Assembly: GCA_002341825.1 (NCBI GenBank)
Contig: DDOU01000018.1
Coordinates: 24,340-37,942 of the forward strand
Reading direction: 5' to 3'
DNA: 13,603 nt
Source of the DNA: Candidatus Igneacidithiobacillus taiwanensis
GTDB lineage: Bacteria > Pseudomonadota > Gammaproteobacteria > Acidithiobacillales > Acidithiobacillaceae
Position 1 is the first letter of the stretch. Each line of letters opens with the position of its first letter. A program made the translations under genes and the position numbers. The notes under the pieces are model-generated. The model was not told the origin of the DNA. It did no database searches and saw only the letters and a program-made list of their open reading frames with translations. This document shows, in pieces, positions 6,698 through 13,603 of the stretch.

Positions 6698-8070
6698 CCC
6701 AAATCCTGTCCACTGATGCGGTGTTGCCACAGGACACGTCCTTGCGAGTCTTTACAGCGAACCAAAAGGTGTCGATCCATCCCTTGTCCCTGAAATGTGA
6801 GAGAGCAGTAATTGCGCTCCTCGACCAAAGTCCCGGGAACGCGGTAGGGATTGTGATCGCCCTTGGCGGGCCCAGAGTTGAGGGGAGAACTGGTGATTTC
6901 CCAGAGAGGGTAGTCGTGTTTGCCGCTATAGCGCGGGCGCGGGCGGCGCATGAGCTCGGAAATGTGACGATCACCTGACAAGAAAATCACCCCGCGAATC
7001 TGATTGTCTGCCAGCCAGTCAAGGAATTCTTGTCGCTCCTCTGGGTATAGATTCCAGCCCTCGTAAGCATCATCGTCGTTTAGCATTTGTCCGCCTGCAG
7101 CAATGAATTTGAAGCGGGCATGGGAGCTCAACAAGGCATTTTTTAACCAGTCCAGTTGTGGCTTGCCAAACATGACCTTGCCGCGGGATGCTGCCGCAGC
7201 ATCAGCATCTCGGTACCAGCGATCGTCTAGCAGAAAAAAGTCGGCATCGTAGACCGATTGCTGGGTGAAGACGCCGGGCGTGCCGGGTAGGCCGAAGCTG
7301 GGGTTGGGCCAATAGGCCTGGAAGAGGCGTAGTGCCGCTTCTTTGAACACGAAACTGCTGTCGCTGTCGTTGGGGCCGTAGTCGTGGTCGTCCCAAATGG
7401 CGATCTGTGGAGTGCTATTGAGAAAGCGCTGCAGCGGTGCAAAAGCACGATCAGACCAGTAGCGCAGGGCCATTCCGGCAGGGCTCGCGAAGTCGGCTTC
7501 ACGAAAATATAGGTTATCGCCCAGCCAAATCATGAGATCTGCCTGTTCTCGACGCATGGGTTCGTAGATTTCGTAGCCGCCGCCGTAGGGTTTTCCCGGA
7601 CGATCATAGCGAGGATCGTTGATATAGGCGCAGGACCCCGTCAAGACCGTGAAGTCGGGCGCTGGCGAGCGAAACTTCCAGAGAATTGGGGTTCGCAGGA
7701 GAGGCCCAGAGCTGGGCAAGCCTTGATCGTTGAGGAGGATTTGAGTCTGATAGCGGGTATCCGGTTGTAATTCGTCGAGGACGATACTGGCGGTATAGAA
7801 GTTCCCCGCGTCGGTCTGCACCGTCTCGCTGTGCCGTATCGGGCCCTTGCCATCCAACGCCTGGTAGCGGACTTGCACTTTGGCCGGACCGAAGGTTTGC
7901 AGCCAGATGCTCGCCGAACGGTAGGCCGGATAGCCGAGCATCGGACCGGCATGGAGGCTGCTTGCCGAAGCCGGGAGATCCATGGCCCGAAGCGGTATGG
8001 GACAGATTCCCGCGCCACCCAGAACGAGGCTTTTGCGCAGGAACTCGCGACGTTGTATCAGGTTCTGCAT
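6682..8070 (-). CDS. PhoD-like metallophosphatase, Tat-exported
   Basis: Predicted periplasmic alkaline-phosphatase-D-type phosphomonoesterase or phosphodiesterase (462 residues). The N-terminus carries a twin-arginine signal, RREFLRK (7-13), followed by the hydrophobic SLVLGGAGI. A PhoD N-terminal beta domain (about 40-130) precedes the catalytic domain. Metal-site motifs are TGSCAY with C147, WLGDNLY (D185, N186, Y188), WDDHDYGPND (226-235) and SGDRH (D367, H369). The Cys and Tyr ligands are those known to hold iron in PhoD enzymes, alongside calcium. The ATG at 8070 has a GGAG 6-7 nt upstream. It begins 19 bp after tonB and is the last gene of the receptor-exbB-exbD-tonB operon, which points to release of phosphate in the periplasm for, or from, compounds brought in by the receptor. 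Its 3' end overlaps the response regulator by 16 bp. Confidence 0.88.
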   Translation of the reverse strand: MQNLIQRREFLRKSLVLGGAGICPIPLRAMDLPASASSLHAGPMLGYPAYRSASIWLQTFGPAKVQVRYQALDGKGPIRHSETVQTDAGNFYTASIVLDELQPDTRYQTQILLNDQGLPSSGPLLRTPILWKFRSPAPDFTVLTGSCAYINDPRYDRPGKPYGGGYEIYEPMRREQADLMIWLGDNLYFREADFASPAGMALRYWSDRAFAPLQRFLNSTPQIAIWDDHDYGPNDSDSSFVFKEAALRLFQAYWPNPSFGLPGTPGVFTQQSVYDADFFLLDDRWYRDADAAAASRGKVMFGKPQLDWLKNALLSSHARFKFIAAGGQMLNDDDAYEGWNLYPEERQEFLDWLADNQIRGVIFLSGDRHISELMRRPRPRYSGKHDYPLWEITSSPLNSGPAKGDHNPYRVPGTLVEERNYCSLTFQGQGMDRHLLVRCKDSQGRVLWQHRISGQDLGYESA

Positions 8071-8089
8071 ATATGTCTCCGTCTGTCGA

Positions 8090-8806
8090 TCAGTCGTTGT
8101 CGTGCAAGACGAACTCTACCCAGAGCTCCAACTGGTAGACTTTGCCACGCAACTCTGCCGGAACCGGCGGCAACTGGGCCGAGCGAACGGCAGCCAGTGC
8201 GGCGCTGTCGAAAGCCTCCATACTGCCTTTCTGCAAGATCCGTAAGCCACTGATCTGACCGTTTTGCAGGGTAAAGGCAACCTGCACGCGGCCGCCCTGG
8301 CCTAGCATCCGCGCCGCGTCGGGAAAGTGGACGGCGGCCTGAATAGCCCCCTTGACCTGCGCCAGGTAGTCGGCCTTGACCGCAGGATTGACCGGAGCGG
8401 GAGGTGGCGGCGCCGGTGGCACCACGGGTGCCGGTGGGGCTTGTACGGGGCTTGGCAACGGGCTGGGCGGCAACACTTCCTTGACTGGTGCTGTTTGTGG
8501 CGCCGGGCGCGGCGTTGGTCGTGGCACCGGCTTGGGTACGGGTTTGGGCGTTGGTTTTGGGGTCTCCTTCACCTTTACCGGTTTGGGTGTTGGGGGCGTC
8601 GGCTTAGGCGTTTCTGGCTGTATCAACTGTAGCTGCATGGGCGGCAGCGCCGCCGGTGGCGGCGGCTGCCGTTGCTCGCTCTCCCACACCACCGCGCCGA
8701 TGAGGAGAACCTCTGCGCCGATGGCCAGAGCGAGCGCCAGTGCTTTTTTCGGTCGCGGCTGCTGCCCCTGCAGGATGACCGAGAGGGCGCGAAGATCGGT
8801 GCTCAT
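8090..8806 (-). CDS. tonB: TonB energy-transducing protein
   Basis: Couples the proton motive force harvested by ExbB/ExbD to outer-membrane receptors. The 238 residues show the standard order: a short cytoplasmic start, one membrane anchor (22-41), a long Pro-rich periplasmic rod with many KP/PKP and PxP repeats (about 48-142), and a C-terminal TonB domain (145-238) with FPDAARMLGQGGRVQVAF and the LPPVP turn. The ATG at 8806 is preceded by GAAGGA and lies 5 bp after exbD, so the three genes are co-translated. The anchor contains alanine and leucine stretches, and I do not see the classic SHLS motif. The Pro-rich rod produces a long antisense open frame with Gly repeats that is not a gene. 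Confidence 0.93.
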   Translation of the reverse strand: MSTDLRALSVILQGQQPRPKKALALALAIGAEVLLIGAVVWESEQRQPPPPAALPPMQLQLIQPETPKPTPPTPKPVKVKETPKPTPKPVPKPVPRPTPRPAPQTAPVKEVLPPSPLPSPVQAPPAPVVPPAPPPPAPVNPAVKADYLAQVKGAIQAAVHFPDAARMLGQGGRVQVAFTLQNGQISGLRILQKGSMEAFDSAALAAVRSAQLPPVPAELRGKVYQLELWVEFVLHDND

Positions 8807-8811
8807 TTCCT

Positions 8812-9201
8812 TCAGTTCCCTTTTGCGGCCATACCGATGGCGGTAACGCCCGCTTGTCTGCAGGCATCCATTACCTTGATCAGGGCCTGGATATCGGCGG
8901 TCTTCTCGGCCGCAATCGTCACCTGGGTCGCCGCCGGATCGTGCGCCCGCAGCGCGTTGGTGAGCTCTGATAGACTCACCGTTTTCCCATTCATCTCTAC
9001 ATGGCCATCAGCGTAAAGGTTGAGCACGACCTTGGGCTTGGGCAACTGCTGGGCGGTACTCGAGCCCGGCAGGTTGGACGGCAGCCCCTTGTCGGGGATC
9101 ATGTGGATCGTGATCATGATGAAGAAAATCAGCAAAAACAGCATGATATCAATCATCGGGATGATCTCGACCCGCCCTTTTTTTACCTCTAGGTACTGCA
9201 T
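8812..9201 (-). CDS. exbD: ExbD biopolymer transport protein
   Basis: Inner-membrane partner of ExbB in the TonB-driving proton channel. 129 residues: a short cytoplasmic tail, one transmembrane helix (about 16-36) with the essential aspartate D18 in IIPMIDIMLFLLIFF, and a periplasmic domain to the end. This is the expected size and layout of ExbD/TolR. It starts 3 bp after exbB stops and ends 5 bp before tonB, so it is an ExbD dedicated to this operon and not TolR. The last residues (AIGMAAKGN) correspond to the family's C-terminal strand. Confidence 0.94.
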   Translation of the reverse strand: MQYLEVKKGRVEIIPMIDIMLFLLIFFIMITIHMIPDKGLPSNLPGSSTAQQLPKPKVVLNLYADGHVEMNGKTVSLSELTNALRAHDPAATQVTIAAEKTADIQALIKVMDACRQAGVTAIGMAAKGN

Positions 9202-9204
9202 GGC

Positions 9205-9879
9205 TCAGGCCTCCTGGGCGGCGTAGTACACTGGCTTGGCAGCGTCGACACTGTTACTTACGTGTTGCAACCCCTCCAGACGGTTGGTCAGCATGGTGCG
9301 CAAGGTTTCCATTTGATGGACTACCAGGCGCATGCGGTTATGCAGCCCGTTGAAGGTGACCAAGCCGATGATGGCGATGACCAGACCCGACGCTGTTGCC
9401 AGTAATGCCTCCGCAACATTGCCGGTAATGGCCGTGGGGTTGTTGCTGACGTTGTCGAGGACCTGGAAGGCGTGGAACATACCGATGATGGTTCCCAAAA
9501 GACCCAGAAGCGGGGCAAGAGTGACCGTGGTGTCGAGAATCCACAAGCCACGATCGAGAGTCGGCACCTGGCGCATCACGGTTTCTTGGAGAATGTCCGA
9601 TAGGCGCGCGCTGTCGCGTAACTGTGGGTAACGCACTGGCACTTCCAATAGCGCCTTGAAGGGAGCGGGAGTACTGTCTGCCAGCTCTTTTAGTTGCGGA
9701 CCCTGCAAGTTGGGGAGAGCGTCGATGGCCTGTGCAGTTTGTTCCCCAAGATGGGTCATACGATTCAGGTAGAGAAAGCGTTCAAAGCTCACCCAGAGTA
9801 CGATAAAAAGCAGAATAGGCATCAAATACAGCACACCGCCGCTTTCTGCGGCAATTTTTGCGAGTTCACCGAGATTCAT
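9205..9879 (-). CDS. exbB: ExbB proton channel protein
   Basis: Pentameric MotA/TolQ/ExbB-family channel protein that energises TonB. 224 residues with three transmembrane segments: TM1 15-36, TM2 about 112-138 (TLAPLLGLLGTIIGMF) and TM3 about 155-178 (EALLATASGLVIAI). The conserved channel threonines match T130 and T162. The ATG at 9879 has AGGA 7 nt upstream. The gap of 50 bp to the receptor stop is larger than the others in the operon and holds a strong hairpin, so exbB may be expressed at a lower level than the receptor. The start is inside the MotA/ExbB family's usual length range. Confidence 0.94.
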   Translation of the reverse strand: MNLGELAKIAAESGGVLYLMPILLFIVLWVSFERFLYLNRMTHLGEQTAQAIDALPNLQGPQLKELADSTPAPFKALLEVPVRYPQLRDSARLSDILQETVMRQVPTLDRGLWILDTTVTLAPLLGLLGTIIGMFHAFQVLDNVSNNPTAITGNVAEALLATASGLVIAIIGLVTFNGLHNRMRLVVHQMETLRTMLTNRLEGLQHVSNSVDAAKPVYYAAQEA

Positions 9880-9899
9880 CGAACTGTCCTTGCGTATGC

Positions 9900-9917
9900 G
9901 GGCCGCCGCAGCGGCCC
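9900..9917 (-). other. Strong GC hairpin between receptor gene and exbB
   Basis: Perfect 7 bp stem GGGCCGC / GCGGCCC around the 4 nt loop TGCG (minus-strand reading), 13 bp after the receptor stop codon and 20 bp before exbB. No T-run follows, so it is not a standard terminator. In operons with unequal protein needs such stems usually protect the 3' end of the upstream message or pause transcription. That would suit a receptor needed in larger amounts than ExbB. Confidence 0.5.
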
Positions 9918-9929
9918 AATTGGGATGAC

Positions 9930-12134
9930 TTAGAAAGTGGCATCGAGACCTGCGTAGACATTGAACGGCAGATTCAACTTTTGGTACGGGTTGCTGCTGC
10001 TACCGGTGTACGACTGAATGAAACGCCGATCGAACAGATTGTTGAGATGGAGAGAGGCGGTAACTTTCTTGAACCCAAGCCGTTCTCCCAGGGGTGCGTT
10101 ACGGAAGGTATACTGCAGGCTCATGTTGCTGTAGAAACGGCTCCCCAAAGGCAAGAATTTGCCGCCCAAATTGTAGTACGAGTTACCCATTTCATTGAAG
10201 GAGATGGTGCCACGAAAGCCATGATAGCGGCCAATGAAGCCCACCGACTCCGTATGATGCGGCGCATAAGGAAAGGGTTGATTGGACGACGTCAGGCGCG
10301 CATCGAGGATACCGAAGTTGGCATAGGCGCTAAACATATCGTTGAGCACGACGTTGTTCTGCCAAGAGATGCCCTGGTTTATGGCCTTGCCAGCATTGGC
10401 AAGCACCGTCTGGTTGAAGGAGCCGACAAGAACGGTGGTGCTCAAGATGTAGTTAGAGAAATCTACCCGGAAGGCTTGTAGTTGCGAGGTCCAGGGGCCA
10501 ACCTCCCAATTGGTACCAAAAGTGTACGTCTTTGCACTCTGGGGCTTCAGGTTGGGATTGTAGGTTCCGGTATAAAACTGGTTGTATCCAGGTGGATTGC
10601 TGTTTTCCGTGTAGTTAAAATAGGCGTGCCAATTGGGCAGAATGCGGAGATTCGCGCCCACCGAGGGTAGGACCGAGGAAAAATTGACATTGAATTGTCC
10701 CGGAAGCTTCCGGGCCAAGGCCACGTCGTCGACAAAGCTGCGCTCCGCATACAGGTATTTGACGCCAGCCGTCAGGCGAAGGGCGTCGATAGGTTTATAA
10801 TTGAAGACGAGATAAGGTTCATAGGTGTCAGTTACCACGGGCTCGTAGTAATTTGCGCCTACATAGGTATTGGCCAAACTATAATAGTTGGCCGCATGCA
10901 ACGTATTATTATGATTGAACCAAAACCCGACTTCGGTATCCACCGGCCCGAGCGGGAAAAGAAGGCGAGCAATATTGCCCCAGCGATGTGTCAAGTTCAC
11001 GCTCTGCCGTAGTAGAGCGCCGCCATAATTACGCGGATTGGCAGAAATAATCGTGCCAGCAGGTGTCAACAACGTAGTGTTGAATGTGGTAGCCCCGGCA
11101 CCAAAGCCGTTGCCATAGTAATAGTAGAGCTGGTCAGAAAAATGCACCGCGCCGAGCTGGCCCTCATATTTGGCGTACCCGAGCCAGTTGAGATAGTTGT
11201 TGTAATTGAATCCGGTGTAATTAGTGTTGATGGTGCCATTGGGGTTGTACAGATTGCTGGTATAGCTATTGTAATCCTGACCAAACTGGGCGATTTGTGT
11301 AGGGGTGGCGCCATTGTAATAATTGAAGCGCTGATTGTTCTGGGTAAAGAACAGGGTGAGATCACCAGGGCCAACGTGGGTGACGGATTTGAAAAGAAAC
11401 TGGGTCTGAATTGCGCCATTGTTTTGAAAATAACCATCGCGCTGGATTTTATTCATATAAATCCAGGCAGAGGTTGGTGCGACATTTTTGGCAAACAGCC
11501 CGGTATTGATCAGGCCGCCGTAATTGTATTTGCCGAACGATCCGCCGCCAACGATCGGGCGCACCATAGGGAACGGTGAGGGCTGCAGACTATTGGTGGC
11601 AAAGGCGCCGCCGAATGCAGCCAGGCCCGGCAAAGCGGCAGATTCTGCGCCAGGGTAATACTTGGCATTGGCCACGAGCACCGAGGGGATGAATTCGTTG
11701 GTGTAGTAGGTGTAGCTATCGTTGTCGTTGAGGGGAATTCCGTCGAGAGTGAAATTGATCAGCGACTTGCTGAAGCCGTTGATGTAGACATCGTCGCCAT
11801 CCATGCTATCGCCGCTGCTGACCACCATGGCATTGGGCAGGTTGTTGAGGGCTTGCGTATAGGAGTCGGTCGGCGTGAGCATGTCGAACTGACCCTTGGT
11901 GATGGTGGTCTCCTGGTTGGTGGCGGTCTTGTCGAACTTCTGCACTTGCTGGATGTCCGACGCAGGGGTGTGACCGACGTTGACCTTGGGTGTAGCGCCA
12001 AAAAAACCTGTGGAACCGCTACTAGCAGTACCGGTTACGGTCCCTAGGGACTGGGTATCGGCATGGGCGGCAGTCTGGGTCAAAAACAGCAGGGCTGCCG
12101 AGACAGAAAGGCTCAAAGGCTTGCTTGCTTTCAT
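9930..12134 (-). CDS. TonB-dependent outer-membrane receptor
   Basis: Gated 22-strand barrel that imports a scarce nutrient across the outer membrane. From the ATG at 12134 the protein has 734 residues and begins with a clear signal peptide (MKASKPLSLS..., cleavage after AHA at 25). LGTVTGTA shortly after it may be the TonB box. The plug domain (about 75-180) includes VYINGFSKSLINFTLDGIP, and the C-terminus ends in ...YAGLDATF with the terminal Phe needed for barrel insertion. The barrel is rich in Asn, Tyr and Gly, and I see no cysteine. GGAG (12144-12141) with 6 nt spacing sets the start; longer in-frame starts at 12146 or 12209 lack a ribosome-binding site and would bury the signal peptide. 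The ligand is unknown. The Pho-box-like repeat upstream and phoD downstream favour a phosphorus compound over an iron chelate. Confidence 0.9.
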   Translation of the reverse strand: MKASKPLSLSVSAALLFLTQTAAHADTQSLGTVTGTASSGSTGFFGATPKVNVGHTPASDIQQVQKFDKTATNQETTITKGQFDMLTPTDSYTQALNNLPNAMVVSSGDSMDGDDVYINGFSKSLINFTLDGIPLNDNDSYTYYTNEFIPSVLVANAKYYPGAESAALPGLAAFGGAFATNSLQPSPFPMVRPIVGGGSFGKYNYGGLINTGLFAKNVAPTSAWIYMNKIQRDGYFQNNGAIQTQFLFKSVTHVGPGDLTLFFTQNNQRFNYYNGATPTQIAQFGQDYNSYTSNLYNPNGTINTNYTGFNYNNYLNWLGYAKYEGQLGAVHFSDQLYYYYGNGFGAGATTFNTTLLTPAGTIISANPRNYGGALLRQSVNLTHRWGNIARLLFPLGPVDTEVGFWFNHNNTLHAANYYSLANTYVGANYYEPVVTDTYEPYLVFNYKPIDALRLTAGVKYLYAERSFVDDVALARKLPGQFNVNFSSVLPSVGANLRILPNWHAYFNYTENSNPPGYNQFYTGTYNPNLKPQSAKTYTFGTNWEVGPWTSQLQAFRVDFSNYILSTTVLVGSFNQTVLANAGKAINQGISWQNNVVLNDMFSAYANFGILDARLTSSNQPFPYAPHHTESVGFIGRYHGFRGTISFNEMGNSYYNLGGKFLPLGSRFYSNMSLQYTFRNAPLGERLGFKKVTASLHLNNLFDRRFIQSYTGSSSNPYQKLNLPFNVYAGLDATF

Positions 12135-12175
12135 GATACGCTCCATATCAAGGGTGACGAGGTTCGCGGCACCGA

Positions 12176-12196
12176 GATCGATGGCATAGATCGATC
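12176..12196 (-). other. Hairpin in the receptor mRNA leader
   Basis: GATCGAT (12176-12182) and ATCGATC (12190-12196) form a 7 bp stem with a 7 nt loop, 41 nt before the receptor start codon and inside the predicted leader of about 90 nt. It does not cover the ribosome-binding site. It may affect message stability or small-RNA access, but there is no direct evidence. Confidence 0.35.
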
Positions 12197-12232
12197 CGTA
12201 ATAAGTCATAGAGGCTACCAGGAAATTGTTTC

Positions 12233-12238
12233 ACTATG
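12233..12238 (-). promoter_or_regulatory. Candidate -10 element of the receptor operon
   Basis: CATAGT on the minus strand matches TATAAT at 4 of 6 positions and begins 11 bp after the end of the second GTGTCAC 7-mer. That is the layout of PhoB-activated promoters, where the Pho box replaces the -35 element. Transcription would start near 12226, giving a leader of about 92 nt. Confidence 0.4.
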
Positions 12239-12245
12239 ATGAACA

Positions 12246-12267
12246 TTTTGTGACACTTTTGTGACAC
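12246..12267 (-). promoter_or_regulatory. Pho-box-like perfect tandem 11-mer
   Basis: TTTTGTGACAC is repeated twice in perfect tandem (12246-12256 and 12257-12267). On the receptor's strand this reads GTGTCAC-AAAA-GTGTCAC-AAAA. The Pho box is known as two direct 7-mers CTGTCAT/C separated by 4 A/T-rich bases, so each half here matches the CTGTCAC form at 6 of 7 and the spacers are pure A. Position and orientation suit activation of the receptor operon. The divergent lipoprotein gene lies on the other side and might also respond. Confidence 0.6.
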
Positions 12268-12287
12268 CCCGGTTTCACGAAATGACC

Positions 12288-12293
12288 TAGAAT
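12288..12293 (+). promoter_or_regulatory. Candidate -10 element of the Slp-like lipoprotein gene
   Basis: TAGAAT matches the consensus at 5 of 6 positions and lies 35 bp before the ATG at 12328. No convincing -35 hexamer is visible 16-18 bp upstream, which may mean an activator is needed. Confidence 0.35.
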
Positions 12294-12327
12294 GCTAGTG
12301 GTAACTCTTTCTGTAGTGAGGGATTTT

Positions 12328-12873
12328 ATGCGAGTTTGGCAGATCTTTTCGTTGACTGTGCTCCCCTTGGCTTTGAGTGCCTGCGCGACGATGTCGCCCA
12401 TCCCGGGAGACTTCCCCCCCATTACCCCACACCAGGCACAGACCGGCGCCGAGAATGGCAAGCTGGTACGTTGGGGTGGAGAACTCATCCAGACCGAGCC
12501 CGAGGCGGATCAAACCTGTTTTACCATGCTCGGCTTTCCCCTGGACCGAGACGGCCGTCCGCGGCTGGGTCGTCAGTCTGCCGATGCAGGCCGGTTCATT
12601 GCCTGTGCGCCCGGCTTCTACGACCCGACCCTCTATGCCGCTGGTCGCGAGATGACCTTTGTGGGAACGATAACCGGGGTCGTCAAAAAGAAAGTAGGGG
12701 GGTACGACTATCCCTACCCTCGTATTAGTGCGAGCCGTGTATACCTGTGGCCTTTGCCGGAACCGGAGCCACGGATGAATACCGTCGTGCTCACCGGCGG
12801 TTGGGGCTGGGGCTGGCCGGGCTATATCGGGCCCTGGGGCCCGCGTTGGGGGTGGGGATATCCCTGGTGGTAA
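12328..12873 (+). CDS. Slp-family outer-membrane lipoprotein
   Basis: A 181-residue lipoprotein. It begins with a lipoprotein signal (MRVWQIFSLTVLPLALSAC) whose lipobox LSAC gives lipidated C19. The remainder matches the Slp pattern: a GRFIACAPGFYDPTLYAAGREMTFVGTITG stretch (residues about 90-120) followed by KKKVGGYDYPYPRISASRVYLWP. Slp in E. coli is an outer-membrane lipoprotein raised in stationary phase and acid stress; its molecular role is poorly known. ATG 12328 is chosen because GAGGG sits 5-6 nt upstream and the signal peptide starts there; an in-frame ATG at 12292 would add 12 residues before the signal. The last 25 residues are almost only Gly, Trp, Pro and Tyr with eight Trp, an unusual tail. 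It is divergent from the receptor operon. Confidence 0.85.
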   Translation: MRVWQIFSLTVLPLALSACATMSPIPGDFPPITPHQAQTGAENGKLVRWGGELIQTEPEADQTCFTMLGFPLDRDGRPRLGRQSADAGRFIACAPGFYDPTLYAAGREMTFVGTITGVVKKKVGGYDYPYPRISASRVYLWPLPEPEPRMNTVVLTGGWGWGWPGYIGPWGPRWGWGYPWW

Positions 12874-12929
12874 GTGGCGTCGGTGCCGCTGCGTGTTAGA
12901 CTGCCAACTTTCCGGGAAGTGGGGAGTGC

Positions 12930-13603
12930 ATGTTACGCAGCATGACGGGGTATGCCCGAGTCGTGGGGGGCGAGAAGGGGGATAGCCACGTCTGGGAGAT
13001 TCGTGCCGTCAATCACCGATACTTGGAGACGGTGCTGCACCTGCCCGAGACGCATCTGGGTCTCGAGGGAGAGATTCGGCAACGGGTCGGGCAGGTAATC
13101 AAGCGGGGTCGAGTGGAGATTTGGCTGCGCCAGGAATCGCGTGGGGAGGCCAGTCTGCAGGTCGATTCGGGTCTCCTCCAGGGCTTGCGCCATGCCGCGG
13201 GGCAGGCTGCCGAGCTCTGGGGCACGCCGCTACCGTTGCCCTCTGCCCTGGATTTGTTGCGCTGGCCCGGAGTATTGCAGGCGCCAACAGCGGATCTTTC
13301 GGCAGAGCAGCTCCTCGCCTTGCTGGATGCGGCACTGGCTGAATTGCAGGCGACTCGTGCCCGCGAAGGTGAGGCGTTGGCGTCGATTCTCCGCCACAAG
13401 CTGGACAACATGGGGGAGATTTTGACAGCGCTGCAACGGCAGTTGCCGCTCATCGAGACGCGCCTGCGCGAGCGTCTGGATCGGCGTCTTGGTGAATTGC
13501 GGCAGCAGGTGGAGCCGGCGCGCTGGGAGCAAGAACTGGTGTTTTATCTGCACCGGCAAGATGTGGCAGAAGAAATGGAACGTTTGGCTACCCATCTGCA
13601 AGA
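12930..13603 (+). CDS. yicC: YicC family endoribonuclease, N-terminal part (cut by window edge)
   Basis: The first 224 residues of a YicC-like protein (family length about 290). Hallmarks are the start MLRSMTGYAR, the VNHRYLET segment (28-35), RGRVEIWLR, and a helical central part with many Glu/Arg/Leu residues. The C-terminal family domain begins near QDVAEEMERLATH and continues past the right edge. YicC proteins are reported as endoribonucleases, and in E. coli YicC influences small-RNA turnover. GGGGAG lies 4-5 nt before the ATG at 12930. It follows the lipoprotein gene by 56 bp without an obvious terminator, so it may be read from that promoter or from its own. Outside the window gmk is the usual next neighbour. 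Confidence 0.9.
   Translation, partial: MLRSMTGYARVVGGEKGDSHVWEIRAVNHRYLETVLHLPETHLGLEGEIRQRVGQVIKRGRVEIWLRQESRGEASLQVDSGLLQGLRHAAGQAAELWGTPLPLPSALDLLRWPGVLQAPTADLSAEQLLALLDAALAELQATRAREGEALASILRHKLDNMGEILTALQRQLPLIETRLRERLDRRLGELRQQVEPARWEQELVFYLHRQDVAEEMERLATHLQ

Noticed and set aside
8376..8846. Gly-rich plus-strand open frame opposite tonB
   Set aside because: It is the mirror of TonB's proline repeats and shows no protein family features.
12135..12209. N-terminal extension of the receptor from 12209
   Set aside because: It would put 25 residues before a clear signal peptide and lacks a ribosome-binding site; GGAG before 12134 decides the start.
12246..12267. CRP/FNR-type site suggested by TGTGAC
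   Set aside because: Such sites are inverted repeats (TGTGA-N6-TCACA). Here the halves are direct repeats at 11 bp, which fits a Pho-type box.

Overview
The window looks like a chromosomal segment of a Gram-negative proteobacterium. It has outer-membrane proteins (a TonB-dependent receptor and a Slp-type lipoprotein), a full ExbB-ExbD-TonB energiser, oligoribonuclease Orn, a ribF-ileS pair and a YicC protein. Together with the base composition and overall style, this suggests a gammaproteobacterium-like or Acidithiobacillus-like organism. The genus is my impression, not something proved by the sequence.

Left part (1-5427), housekeeping and metabolism. ileS (5' part only, running off the left edge) and ribF lie on the minus strand and overlap by 22 bp. 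They diverge from a family-4 uracil-DNA glycosylase on the plus strand. That gene runs head-on into a minus-strand pair, an LLM flavin oxidoreductase followed by a sugar-nucleotide-epimerase-like SDR protein, which share an ATGA stop/start. Divergent from the oxidoreductase, only 15 bp away, is a small 80-codon gene with weak resemblance to the Rho-inhibitor Rof. It converges with orn, leaving a 3 bp gap.

Middle (5428-6004), the longest stretch without a protein gene. It carries an ungapped 198 bp tandem duplication. Each copy holds, on the minus strand, a pair of 7-mer boxes 11 bp apart (GAAATAT/GAAACAA-type), about 150 nt of conserved sequence, and a perfect hairpin followed by a T-run. I read these as two sibling small RNAs ending at intrinsic terminators. 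The same 7-mer (TTGTTTC on the plus strand) occurs three times just before the adjacent OmpR-type response regulator gene, which has no sensor kinase beside it. This is reminiscent of the enterobacterial OmpR-controlled tandem sRNAs OmrA/OmrB.

Right part (6005-12873). The response regulator converges with, and overlaps, the last gene of a minus-strand operon: TonB-dependent receptor - exbB - exbD - tonB - Tat-exported PhoD-like phosphatase. Upstream of the receptor is a perfect tandem pair of an 11-mer. Read on the receptor's strand it has the layout of a Pho box (GTGTCAC-AAAA twice), with a possible -10 element 11 bp after the second 7-mer. I infer a phosphate-starvation operon that frees phosphate from phosphoesters, or imports phosphorus compounds, using its own dedicated TonB machine. 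A divergent Slp-type lipoprotein gene shares the regulatory region. The window ends inside yicC on the plus strand.
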